NCBI GenBank assembly: GCA_902461985.1 | Contig: CABQAB010000094.1 | Coordinates: forward strand, 1-7,778 | DNA length: 7,778 nt | Direction of reading: 5' to 3' | Origin: an uncultured Bacteroidales bacterium | GTDB taxonomy: Bacteria; Bacteroidota; Bacteroidia; Bacteroidales; UBA932 | Shown here: positions 1 through 7,708 of the stretch, piece after piece | Layout of the letters: each line of letters begins with the position of its first letter | Position numbering within the stretch: the first letter of the stretch is position 1 | The notes under the pieces: generated by a model | Told to the model about the DNA's origin: nothing | The model's database searches: none | The model's input: only the letters and a program-made list of their open reading frames with translations | Translations under genes and position numbers: made by a program

Positions 1-393
1 GCCGGCAAGTTCAATCACTGCCGTTCCGGCCGCCGCTGACTTGTACGCAGAAGCAGGGGCGAAAGAATTGAATGTGCCGCTTGTTGCTATGCCGGAAATA
101 CTGCCTTCAAATTTGGCAATAGTGCCGGTCTCATTAGTGTTTTCGAGTTCGCCTGACTTTTCAGTGGCATTTTCAGCAAATATTGCGAGTTTGTCACCCT
201 TGGACCATTTCGGAGTGTAGGTCTTGTCACCGTTGTTTTCAATGAACGATTTTACAGGAGTGTTTTCCGCAGTGTTCACCACGAATCTGACTCCGTCCTG
301 AACCTGAGGTTCAACTGTCTCCTCTTTGGTGCAGGATACCCCTGCCGTCACAAGCATTGCAGCCATAGCCGCATATCTGGATATATTTTTCAT
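1..393 (-). CDS. Fimbrillin-like surface lipoprotein, N-terminal part (cut by window edge)
   Basis: An open frame of 131 codons with no stop begins at an ATG whose complement is at 391-393 and runs off the left edge, so the C-terminus is missing. Residues 1-21 form a lipoprotein signal: a short basic start (MKNISR), an Ala/Met-rich hydrophobic stretch, and a lipobox-like GVSC with the acceptor Cys at 21. The mature end starts Cys-Thr-Lys-Glu-Glu, which resembles the lipoprotein export signal that sends Bacteroidetes lipoproteins to the outer face of the outer membrane. Residues 63-72 (WSKGDKLAIF) match the W-x-x-GD-x-hydrophobic motif common near the start of fimbrillin/Mfa-like domains. The upstream small gene ends 12 bases away on the same strand, so it is probably the third gene of the leftward operon. 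A role as pilus subunit or surface adhesin is inferred from this short N-terminal match. Another Bacteroidales surface lipoprotein family is possible. Confidence 0.8.
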   Translation of the reverse strand, partial: MKNISRYAAMAAMLVTAGVSCTKEETVEPQVQDGVRFVVNTAENTPVKSFIENNGDKTYTPKWSKGDKLAIFAENATEKSGELENTNETGTIAKFEGSISGIATSGTFNSFAPASAYKSAAAGTAVIELAG

Positions 394-405
394 CGTGCTG
401 TCCGA

Positions 406-546
406 TTAGAGTTCATAAGTATAGTCACTTGATTCCTGAAGTTTGTCGCCGGCTTCATTGACTCCGCCGTAGAGACTCCCGCAGATGGTATTTTCGGTTT
501 CAACCGTTATCACGGTAATTTTCGAAGTTTCGTACTTCTTTTTCAT
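406..546 (-). CDS. Small 46-aa protein between two fimbrillin-like lipoprotein genes
   Basis: A short complete frame starts at ATG (complement of 544-546) and stops at TAA (complement of 406-408). The product begins MKKKYETSKITVITVETEN and continues through ICGSLYGGVNEAG to a C-terminal YTYEL. It has no hydrophobic signal segment or membrane span. It contains one cysteine (residue 22) and an acidic C-terminal half. It fits tightly between its neighbours: 19 bases after the 609-aa lipoprotein stop and 12 bases before the next lipoprotein start. Placement and the MKKKYE start support a real gene. From memory, Bacteroidales genomes hold many unannotated small proteins of this style: MKKxY start, alternating hydrophobic middle, then a GGV(N/D)E(A/E/D)G-like segment, often near lipoprotein or fimbrillin genes. 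I know of no established function. A role in assembly or regulation of the neighbouring surface proteins would be speculation. Confidence 0.7.
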   Translation of the reverse strand: MKKKYETSKITVITVETENTICGSLYGGVNEAGDKLQESSDYTYEL

Positions 547-565
547 AATCTGTATTGTAATAGTG

Positions 566-2395
566 TTATTGTACTTTGACACATCTTACGTTCAGCGCGT
601 TCGCCGTGCTGTAGTTGTGATAGTTGTCAGTCTGGATATAGTCCTTTCCTGCGGCTAATGCACAGTTTTTCAGTCCATGCATCGTGCTGCTGTAAAGCAT
701 CACCAAACTGCAGTCTCCGAATGTGCCGTTGAATTTCATACGTCCGCTCTTTGGATATGTCGCAAGCGCATCAGCCGAGCTGAAACTTATCCATGGTGAT
801 TTCCCGTTCCTGTAAGCAGGAACCATCCAGCCATCAGGACATGGGTCGAAAACGCCTTTCTCGCCCGTGGCTTCTTCCGACCAGAAGTTCGGGCCATATT
901 CAAGGGAAGCATTTCCGTCGGTCGTTATCCAGCTGTAAGGCTCGCCGCCGGCTGTGACGAAGAGGCATGGATCAGTGAGAACCCTGCGCGTTGCCTGACC
1001 TTGGTTGGAATTCCATACATCTCCCGTCGTGTATTTCACCTCGGAGTTGTTGATGTCATACAGCGGTACCGAAGTGATGGAAGTTCCGTCGGTCGGGAAC
1101 TTGTCAGTAAATCCCGCGTATGGAGTATTCTTGGCACCCTGGTAGTACATTCCGACAGAGAGCGGGTCGTTCACGTCCGGAGTCATCGCTCCGAGGTTGC
1201 GGTCCATGAACATATAGTCCGTGGCTCCGTCGCCGTTGTTGTCGATTGCGCTTGTTTTTTCGTCAGGATTGAAATCCGTGACCCATATATGCCATGACCA
1301 GGCTTTCACTTCTTCCATCTTTACGGATACGAGCGCGTTGCCTCCGTTTCCGCCGTTGGTCTTGACCGTGATTGTGCTTTGCTCGGGATTCTCCGCATCG
1401 GCATTGAGAGTGACTTCGCTGATAAGGCTCTGCGTATCCTGCCAGATGAGCTCCGCACCGAGTTCGCCGTCGTTGCGCAGATTGCCGCCGTTGATGAAAG
1501 TTATCTTCCTCCATACCTCGTAGGCTTTTAGCACAGGGAAAGTCACTGATTCACCCGGCTTTACGATATGGCAGTTCGGAAGATCTGCAATATTGATCAA
1601 GGTGGAGACTATATTATACTGATAGGCAGTGCCTTTCGCGAAAACGCCATTCTTTGGGGAATATGGCTGGACAGAACCGTCTGAAAGGATTTCCACGCTG
1701 CTTCCCGATGCGTTCTGAGATGGAATATATGCACGGAAATGCTTTGTTCCGTACTTTTCCATCGCGATTACTTCCGCCCCCTCCTGAGCGGATGATATGA
1801 CATCCTCACTGCCGAATTCCGCAAGATTGAATGTGGCAGCAGGCTTGAGACCCTTTATCTGTGCTGATTTTGCGGCACCTCCGCTGACCTGTACATCTAC
1901 GAGCGAGAGAAGATGACTGAAAGTCAGAGTGACAGTTTCGTATGTTTTGTCAATGTCAGCTGTCCTGGCCATCATCAAGTCATACATGGACCCGGATGCA
2001 TCGTAGGCAATCCCGGTCGGGTCAATGTTTTCCACATAAGGATAATAGGCATAGAAATCAAGCACCTCGCCTTCTGAAGGATAGCCGACTTCCCTGTCTA
2101 TAATCCACATCCCGCCTGAATATGTCAGTCTGCGGTTGTCAACACTGTTTCCTGATGCTAAAAGCTTTCCGGCTGTACCGGATGGGCGGGAAACAACGAA
2201 AAGCCCCACCTGGTCTCCCTCGGTGAAACTTGTCTTGAAATTCTCATCAGTGATTGCCCGGGTGCTGTTTTCTGTGGTCAGCTCGAACTTGAAGCCAGCC
2301 CCGCCAGGAACTCCGTCAGAGACGGCAGCGTGTTCTTCCTTTGCACATCCCGCAAGCGCAAGGAGGAAGAACAAATGATAAAATACCTTTTTCAT
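566..2395 (-). CDS. Fimbrillin (Mfa-like) lipoprotein with C-terminal FISUMP/lectin-like domain
   Basis: This 609-aa protein is a likely surface adhesin or pilus tip-type subunit. I chose the ATG at 2393-2395 because it gives a clean lipoprotein signal (MKKVFYHLFFLLALAGC, acceptor Cys17); the frame stays open to an ATG at 2476, but those 27 extra residues would bury the signal. Mature Cys-Ala-Lys-Glu-Glu fits the Bacteroidetes surface-export signal. Residues about 34-265 resemble a fimbrillin/Mfa-like domain: FTEGDQVGLFVV (57-68), FYAYYPY (114-120), LTFSHLLSLVDVQV (157-170) and GTAYQYNIV (255-263). Residues 270-375 form a beta-rich bridge with WSWHIWVTD (366-374). Residues 395-609 resemble the FISUMP domain (Fibrobacter major paralogous domain): MDRNLGA (397-403), FDPCPDGWMVP (516-526) and terminal NVRCVKV (602-608). 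FISUMP relates to C-type-lectin folds, so ligand binding is inferred. It is the first gene of the leftward operon. It lacks any visible enzyme motif. The domain calls rest on motif recognition without a profile search. Confidence 0.85.
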   Translation of the reverse strand: MKKVFYHLFFLLALAGCAKEEHAAVSDGVPGGAGFKFELTTENSTRAITDENFKTSFTEGDQVGLFVVSRPSGTAGKLLASGNSVDNRRLTYSGGMWIIDREVGYPSEGEVLDFYAYYPYVENIDPTGIAYDASGSMYDLMMARTADIDKTYETVTLTFSHLLSLVDVQVSGGAAKSAQIKGLKPAATFNLAEFGSEDVISSAQEGAEVIAMEKYGTKHFRAYIPSQNASGSSVEILSDGSVQPYSPKNGVFAKGTAYQYNIVSTLINIADLPNCHIVKPGESVTFPVLKAYEVWRKITFINGGNLRNDGELGAELIWQDTQSLISEVTLNADAENPEQSTITVKTNGGNGGNALVSVKMEEVKAWSWHIWVTDFNPDEKTSAIDNNGDGATDYMFMDRNLGAMTPDVNDPLSVGMYYQGAKNTPYAGFTDKFPTDGTSITSVPLYDINNSEVKYTTGDVWNSNQGQATRRVLTDPCLFVTAGGEPYSWITTDGNASLEYGPNFWSEEATGEKGVFDPCPDGWMVPAYRNGKSPWISFSSADALATYPKSGRMKFNGTFGDCSLVMLYSSTMHGLKNCALAAGKDYIQTDNYHNYSTANALNVRCVKVQ

Positions 2396-2620
2396 CAGTC
2401 GATTGTTAAGGATATTAGTTAATAATGTTTTCAAATGAGGCGACCGAATCGTGTAAACACACATCAAAAACTGCATATATGAATAAAAATCATAGGAAGC
2501 CGTGCCGAAATTTTTGACATAAATTTTAAAACAGCTTCTAAAACTGCGGAAAAATATGTGTGGGAAATCATCAGAGTCGCCTTATAGGCAAAACCGCGAT
2601 TTACCTTAACAAAATAACCA
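2396..2620. promoter_or_regulatory. Divergent intergenic control region
   Basis: These 225 bases separate the start of the leftward lipoprotein operon from the start of the rightward susC-like gene, so both promoters should lie here. The DNA is visibly more AT-rich than the flanking genes. I looked for the Bacteroides primary-sigma promoter pattern (TTTG near -33, TAnnTTTG near -7) on both strands and found no convincing pair. A TTGACA at 2514-2519 is followed 17 bases later by TCTAAA at 2537-2542, which resembles a classic sigma-70 promoter, but that is not the usual Bacteroidetes pattern. Absence of a strong primary-sigma site would fit control by an alternative (ECF) sigma factor, as the STN domain of the transporter suggests. 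Four AAAACNGC octamers lie in the susC-proximal part. There is no strong hairpin; GTGTAAACAC at 2451-2460 is only a 4-base-arm palindrome. Confidence 0.6.
2467..2597 (+). repeat. Four AAAACNGC octamers upstream of the susC-like gene
   Basis: The octamer occurs in the same orientation at 2467-2474 (AAAACTGC), 2528-2535 (AAAACAGC), 2540-2547 (AAAACTGC) and 2590-2597 (AAAACCGC). Two copies are 12 bases apart start to start, about one helical turn, which would place them on nearly the same face of the DNA. Seven fixed positions should occur far less than once by chance in 225 bases, even with AT-rich composition, although I found the motif by eye after looking at the data. They could be binding sites for a regulator or part of promoter elements. 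No known regulator motif is matched. Confidence 0.35.
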
Positions 2621-5600
2621 ATGCTAAAAAATCAATTCATGAGGTGGAAATACACCACCATGAAACAGGTTCTCAAGTGTATGGGAGTGCTGTTTCTGAT
2701 GATTGGGATGCTGGGCATTCCTCTTTCCGCATCTGCTCAGAAAAATGTCCGGATTACCCTTGACGAGACAGACATTACCATGGCCAAGGCTCTCGAACTG
2801 CTGGAGCGGCAGAGCGGATACAATTTCATATATAACAAGGACATCGCAGATTTCAATGCGAAAGTCACTGTCAGATTCAAAAACGAGAATCTGGCCGGAG
2901 CACTCGACAAGCTGTTCGACGGGAAAGGAATCAGTTATGAAATCAATGACAGGTATGTGGTTCTGAAGTCTGCAGCCGGTGCCAGGACGGATAAAGTCTC
3001 CAAAGTGAGCGGATTCGTGCGGGACGGTGAAGGCCTGCCGCTGACCGGAGCCGCCGTCACGGTAAAGGGCAGGAATACGGGAGTGACTGCCGGTCTGGAC
3101 GGAGACTACACGATTGAAGCATCTACCGGGGATGTCCTCGTATTCACCTACCTCGGCTTCGATACCAAAGAAGTTGGAGTCGGGGAAAGCGAACTTGTCG
3201 ACGTTACCTTGGAAGAGTCGCAGACATTCCTGAACGAGGTCGTGGTTGTGGGCTACGGCACGATGAAGAAGAAAGACCTCACGGGCTCCGTGAGCTCATT
3301 GTCCGGAGAAGCCGTCACTGACCGCAAAGTGTCCATGCTTTCCTCTGCCCTGCAGGGAGCGGTCTCCGGTGTGACCGTGACCCGCTCAGGCAGTGATCCG
3401 GGTGCATCGGCAGAGATTCGTGTGCGAGGTATTACTACCATCGGTGACAGCAGTCCTCTTATCATCGTCGACGGGGTTCCGGCAGACAACATCAATGATG
3501 TCAATCCTCAGGACGTAAAGGATATCTCAGTGCTTAAAGACGCTTCATCCGCAGCAATATACGGTTCACGTGCGGCGGCCGGTGTGATTCTCATCACCAC
3601 GAAGCGTGCTTCGGAAGGCAAGGTGTCCATGCAGTATTCGTACGAATATGGCTGCGAAACCCCTACGGCTCAACCTGACTATGTGGATGTCGTCCGTTTC
3701 ATGCAGATGACCAATGAGCTGCGCTGGAACGATGCCGGAAACGGCACGGAGCATTTCCCAACGTATATACCTGCAGTAATCGACAATTACACCTCATTGC
3801 ATGCCTCGGATCCCGACAGATATCCTGACACAGACTGGAGGGGAATGTTGCTGAACAGCCATTCCAACCGCCAGTCACACAATTTCCGCATCTCCGGAGG
3901 CACTTCAAAGATACGCAGCACCGCTTCCATCGGTTATGACACATCCGACGGACTCTATGCGAACAAGGAATATAACCGCTTCACTGTCAGGATGAACAAT
4001 GACATAACAATCAACAAGTACATCGCGGCTTCGATAGATGTCAATGTGAAGCGCAGCACAGCCCAGGATCCCAACTATGATCCGATGAACGCCTGCTACA
4101 TGATGCCGGCTGTCTATCCGGCCATGTGGGCGGACGGGCGCGTAGCGGAAGGCAAATCGGGAGACAACCCGTACGCCGCCCTCAATTATGGAGGTACGAA
4201 CACCAGGCACTACAACCAGGTCGGAGGCAGGGCGGCAGTGTATATCACACCGGTCAGGGGTCTCAAACTCTCTGCTATAATATCCCCTATATGGAACGAT
4301 TCTGACGAGAAAGCATTTGTCAAGAAGATTGAATATACGGCTTCGGACAATCCTGACACCGTCATAGGAACCATCAACGGATATGCGACAACCAATCTCA
4401 AGGAGACACGCAGCAAGAACTTCAGCCTCACCAAGCAGTTTCTTGCCAATTATGACGATACATTCGGGAAACACAGCGTGAGTGCCCTTTTGGGATATGA
4501 GGACAACATTCAAAGTTATGACAAGATATGGGCTGCCCGCGACAGATATGCACTCACTGATTTCCCTTATCTTGAACGTGGAAACGAAGACTATCAGACC
4601 AACGGCAGTGAGGCCTCGCATACGGCCTACCGTTCCGTTTTCGGAAGAGTGATGTACGATTTCGACGGAAGGTATCTCATCCAGGCAAACCTGAGATGTG
4701 ACAAATCTTCGCGTTTTGACAAGAAATACAGGGCGGGCTGGTTTCCTTCCGTATCTGCCGCGTGGGCTTTGACCAACGAACCGTGGTTCCGCAAACTGAA
4801 CATCGAACGCTGGCTCAGTTTCCTTAAAATCAGAGCCTCGTATGGACTGCTCGGCAATGACCGTGTCGGCAGCTATCCTTATCTGCCTCTGCTGAACTAC
4901 ACCAACAGCCTGTTCTGGGAAGGTGACAATGCCGTGTCGCATATCACTGCCGCACAATGGCAGTATGCCATCCGTGACATATCATGGGAAACCACCAAGA
5001 CATTCGGTGCCGGTCTGGATTTGGGGTTCTTTGACCACAGGCTCAACATAACTGCCGACTACTACTATAAAATCACCAAGGACATGATTCTGGACATAGA
5101 TATTCCTGATTATGTCGGCTATGACAATCCTCAGCAGAACACAGGAAAGATGCGTACCACCGGTTTCGAGATAGAAATGAGCTGGAGGGACCACGCAGGG
5201 GATTTCAACTATTCGGTGAGTGCAAACCTCAGCGATTTCCTCTCGAAGATGGGCTATCTCGGCGGCAACCAGTTCCTGGGAGACCAGATAAAGACCATGG
5301 GCAGCTGGTTCAATGAGTGGTATGGCTACCGCAGCGACGGAATTTACCAGACACAGAAAGAAATTGACAACTCTCCGGTGATGAACAGCAGCGTGCGTCC
5401 GGGTGACATCAAATATCTCAAGGCGGATCCGGACGACCCTACGCCTGTCTCTCCTGACAAGGACCGCGTGCTCCTCGGAAACTCCCAGCCGCGCTACCAG
5501 TACGGCCTGACCTTCAACTGTTCATGGAACGGCATTGACTTCAATATTGCGTTCCAGGGTATCGGCAGCCAGCTCAAGAGAAAGACTGCGACGATGGTAC

Positions 5601-5977
5601 AGCCTCTGCGGGACAACTTCGGTAACATACCGAAACTGATTGACGGAAGATACTGGAGCAGCTACAACACTGCGGAAGAAAACCTGCGTGCGCAGTATCC
5701 GCGTCTGACCTACAACCAGGCTTCATACAATTATGCCATGTCCGATTTCTGGCTGTTCAAGAGCTACTACTGCCGTCTGAAGAACATATCCCTGGGCTAC
5801 ACACTTCCGAAGAAAATCACTAAACTCTTCTTTGTCGAGGCACTTCGCTTCTATGTGGCAGGCAACGACCTCTTCTGCATAACCAACTATCCGAGAGGCT
5901 GGGACTACGAAGGCTACGGCTCGACTAAATACCCTATTACCAAATCCTTTATTTGCGGTGTCAATATAACATTCTAA
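2621..5977 (+). CDS. SusC/RagA-family TonB-dependent outer-membrane transporter with STN domain
   Basis: This 1118-aa outer-membrane barrel should import a bulky ligand, using TonB energy and a SusD-like partner. Residues 1-39 form a signal peptide ending ASA before Gln40; a second possible start at 2660 (Met14) gives a more ordinary signal, and neither has a convincing ribosome site. Residues about 43-116 form an STN (secretin/TonB N-terminal) domain (MAKALELLERQSGYNFIY, 54-71). Residues 129-197 are a carboxypeptidase-regulatory-like domain, followed by the TonB-box-like region EVVVVGYG (206-213). The plug (about 214-328) carries PLIIVDGVP (279-287) and VLKDASSAAIYGSRAAAGVI (304-323). The rest is barrel, with GYRSDGIYQT near 902 and DRVLLGNSQPRYQYGL near 948, ending in Phe as outer-membrane barrels do. 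STN-bearing transporters usually signal to a FecR-like anti-sigma and ECF sigma factor; none is in the window. Substrate is unknown, since no enzyme gene is visible. Confidence 0.96.
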   Translation: MLKNQFMRWKYTTMKQVLKCMGVLFLMIGMLGIPLSASAQKNVRITLDETDITMAKALELLERQSGYNFIYNKDIADFNAKVTVRFKNENLAGALDKLFDGKGISYEINDRYVVLKSAAGARTDKVSKVSGFVRDGEGLPLTGAAVTVKGRNTGVTAGLDGDYTIEASTGDVLVFTYLGFDTKEVGVGESELVDVTLEESQTFLNEVVVVGYGTMKKKDLTGSVSSLSGEAVTDRKVSMLSSALQGAVSGVTVTRSGSDPGASAEIRVRGITTIGDSSPLIIVDGVPADNINDVNPQDVKDISVLKDASSAAIYGSRAAAGVILITTKRASEGKVSMQYSYEYGCETPTAQPDYVDVVRFMQMTNELRWNDAGNGTEHFPTYIPAVIDNYTSLHASDPDRYPDTDWRGMLLNSHSNRQSHNFRISGGTSKIRSTASIGYDTSDGLYANKEYNRFTVRMNNDITINKYIAASIDVNVKRSTAQDPNYDPMNACYMMPAVYPAMWADGRVAEGKSGDNPYAALNYGGTNTRHYNQVGGRAAVYITPVRGLKLSAIISPIWNDSDEKAFVKKIEYTASDNPDTVIGTINGYATTNLKETRSKNFSLTKQFLANYDDTFGKHSVSALLGYEDNIQSYDKIWAARDRYALTDFPYLERGNEDYQTNGSEASHTAYRSVFGRVMYDFDGRYLIQANLRCDKSSRFDKKYRAGWFPSVSAAWALTNEPWFRKLNIERWLSFLKIRASYGLLGNDRVGSYPYLPLLNYTNSLFWEGDNAVSHITAAQWQYAIRDISWETTKTFGAGLDLGFFDHRLNITADYYYKITKDMILDIDIPDYVGYDNPQQNTGKMRTTGFEIEMSWRDHAGDFNYSVSANLSDFLSKMGYLGGNQFLGDQIKTMGSWFNEWYGYRSDGIYQTQKEIDNSPVMNSSVRPGDIKYLKADPDDPTPVSPDKDRVLLGNSQPRYQYGLTFNCSWNGIDFNIAFQGIGSQLKRKTATMVQPLRDNFGNIPKLIDGRYWSSYNTAEENLRAQYPRLTYNQASYNYAMSDFWLFKSYYCRLKNISLGYTLPKKITKLFFVEALRFYVAGNDLFCITNYPRGWDYEGYGSTKYPITKSFICGVNITF

Positions 5978-5983
5978 TACATC

Positions 5984-7687
5984 ATGAAAAAATACAATCC
6001 TACAATATTACTGGCATTGGCTCTGCTTCTGGGTTCATGTGCGGATCTCGACCTCTATCCGCTCGATACCGGTTCCAGCGATTCATGGTACAAGACCGAA
6101 GAACAGATCAAGGCATCTATCAGCGGCCTTTACAGAGTCGATTTCCTGCCCATAGACGATGAACGCTGGTCGGACAACCACCAGGCGCGTACGAACCTGA
6201 ATGACTACACTGGCGCCACACTTAACGGGGAGTCATGGTATGTAATCAACCGATGGCAGAATGCCTATAAGGCAATAGCAAGATGCAATGTCCTTCTGGA
6301 CAAGCTGGCCAATCCTTCTGAAACGGGCATCACTGAAGAGAAAGCGGAACTCTATAGGGCACAGGTGCTTTTCATAAGAGCCACACAGTATGGGATACTC
6401 ACTTCCAGTTACGGTGATGTGGTCTATGTAGACAAGGAACTTTCCATAGAGGAGTCATTCAAGATAGGACGTACCGACCGTGAGGAAATCATGGAGCATG
6501 TATATGCGGACTATGACCGTGCGGCTGCAAGCCTCCCTCTCACATACGGCAGTTCTCAGGAACTTGCCACCAAAGCTGCGGCCCTCGGTCTCAAGGCGCG
6601 TTATGCCCTCTACAACGAAGACTATGAGATTGCTGCAAAGGCGGCAAAAGAATGTATTGAACTCGGCAGCCACCAGCTCTATCCGGATTTCTCCAAACTT
6701 TTTCTGGCTACCACCCATCACGCTTCCGAAGTTCTCCTGTCTTCTCCACATTCTTTGGAACTGGGAATCTACTCCGACTCTCCGGGCAACATCCAGGGCT
6801 ATTCACCACGCAACCGCGGCGGATATGCCAGTGAATATCCGTCATGGGAACTGTTCGCCTCTTTCCTCTGCACCGACGGGCTTCCCATTGACGAGTCGCC
6901 TCTGTTCGACCCGCATAACCCGTTCAGAAACAGGGACCCGCGCTGTGCGGCAACAATCGTGGAATTCGGCACTGAGCATTGCGGTGTCATCTATGACCCG
7001 AATCCTCTGACGACCGAGGTCTACAGTAAGACACATGGCAAGAACATCACCAACCTCGACTGCAAATCCGGTAGCCAGTATGCTTCCTACAATGGCCTGT
7101 TGAGAAAGAAAGGCGTAGATGACAGCTGGATAAACGGAGGAAGTTTCCAGGTGGCTTACGACCGCATATTCATCCGCCTTGCTGAAGTCTATCTCACCTA
7201 TGCAGAAGCGATGATTGAATCCGGGAATATAGACGACAGTGTCCTGGATGCCATAAACATTGTCCGTGCACGTGCCTACAAGGTCGACTACAAGGGTTCC
7301 GGCTATCCGAAAGTGACTACGAAGGACCGGGACAGGCTGCGCAGCATCGTCAGGGTTGAGCGCCGTATGGAACTTGCCTATGAAGGGCATAGGCTCATGG
7401 ACATCATCCGCTGGAAAATTGCCGAACAGGTGCTCAATACTCCGGACTATGGTCTGCTCGACAAAGATGCGTTGATTTCCAAAGTGATAGACAAAAATCA
7501 GTGGTTCTGGCCTGAAACACCGGAAATAGATGAGAACGGTACCGCTGATTTCTCCTCTATGTACAGCAAAGGTCTGTGCAAACTGATTGCCCGCCGTCAG
7601 TTCGATGCCTCGAAAAACTATCTCTGGCCTATCCCTTCACAGGAGGTAATCACCAATCCATACCTCGGTCAGAATGACAATTATTGA
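5984..7687 (+). CDS. SusD/RagB-family outer-membrane nutrient-binding lipoprotein
   Basis: This 567-aa surface lipoprotein should act as the ligand-binding lid over the preceding transporter. Its ATG is 6 bases after that gene's TAA, so the two are almost certainly co-transcribed. The signal ends in lipobox LGSC with acceptor Cys19, followed by ADLDLYP, the usual SusD mature start. The N-terminal SusD-like domain covers about 20-230, with WQNAYKAIARCNVLLDKL (91-108), RAQVLFIRATQY (125-136) and a TPR-like helical stretch (194-226). The C-terminal RagB/SusD domain shows LCTDGLPID (295-303), FRNRDPRC (314-321), IRLAEVYLTYAEA (397-409), INIVRARA (424-431), ERRMELAYEGHRLMDIIRW (459-477) and LWPIPSQEVITNPYLGQN (547-564). 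The family's usual GDVPL-type segment reads GDVVYV here (144-149). Length and motifs are complete, with no break. The ligand, possibly a glycan, cannot be told from sequence. Confidence 0.96.
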   Translation: MKKYNPTILLALALLLGSCADLDLYPLDTGSSDSWYKTEEQIKASISGLYRVDFLPIDDERWSDNHQARTNLNDYTGATLNGESWYVINRWQNAYKAIARCNVLLDKLANPSETGITEEKAELYRAQVLFIRATQYGILTSSYGDVVYVDKELSIEESFKIGRTDREEIMEHVYADYDRAAASLPLTYGSSQELATKAAALGLKARYALYNEDYEIAAKAAKECIELGSHQLYPDFSKLFLATTHHASEVLLSSPHSLELGIYSDSPGNIQGYSPRNRGGYASEYPSWELFASFLCTDGLPIDESPLFDPHNPFRNRDPRCAATIVEFGTEHCGVIYDPNPLTTEVYSKTHGKNITNLDCKSGSQYASYNGLLRKKGVDDSWINGGSFQVAYDRIFIRLAEVYLTYAEAMIESGNIDDSVLDAINIVRARAYKVDYKGSGYPKVTTKDRDRLRSIVRVERRMELAYEGHRLMDIIRWKIAEQVLNTPDYGLLDKDALISKVIDKNQWFWPETPEIDENGTADFSSMYSKGLCKLIARRQFDASKNYLWPIPSQEVITNPYLGQNDNY

Positions 7688-7708
7688 TTTAACGGAAAAA
7701 GTAATTAT

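Noticed and set aside
520..546. A short hairpin GAAGT-5 bases-ACTTC at the start of the 46-aa gene.
   Set aside because: The five-base stem lies inside coding sequence and is well within chance. It has no terminator-like T-run on the transcribed strand.
2396..2476. A 27-residue N-terminal extension of the fimbrillin-like frame, starting at the ATG at 2476.
   Set aside because: It would put a polar stretch before a clean lipoprotein signal that starts with its own ATG at 2395, and it would take up part of the divergent control region.
2508..2526. Two AAATTT elements (2508-2513 and 2521-2526) that form a possible dyad.
   Set aside because: Each is self-palindromic and expected in AT-rich DNA, so the pair carries little information.
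2514..2542. A TTGACA / TCTAAA pair with 17-base spacing that resembles a sigma-70 promoter.
   Set aside because: Bacteroidetes primary sigma uses a different pattern (TTTG / TAnnTTTG), and the -10 match is only 4 of 6. It is mentioned within the control region and not listed as a separate promoter.
2560..2763. A 67-codon plus-strand frame overlapping the start of the susC-like gene.
   Set aside because: It overlaps the signal peptide and STN coding region in another frame, and its product has no signal or known motif.
3905..4957. A 350-codon open frame on the minus strand inside the susC-like gene.
   Set aside because: It is fully antisense to a gene with strong family motifs along its length. 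The translation has no recognisable domain or signal, and it is best explained by codon bias.
6480..7390. Open frames of 176 codons (+, 6480-7010) and 182 codons (-, 6842-7390) inside the susD-like gene.
   Set aside because: Both overlap well-conserved SusD motifs in another frame and have no family resemblance of their own.
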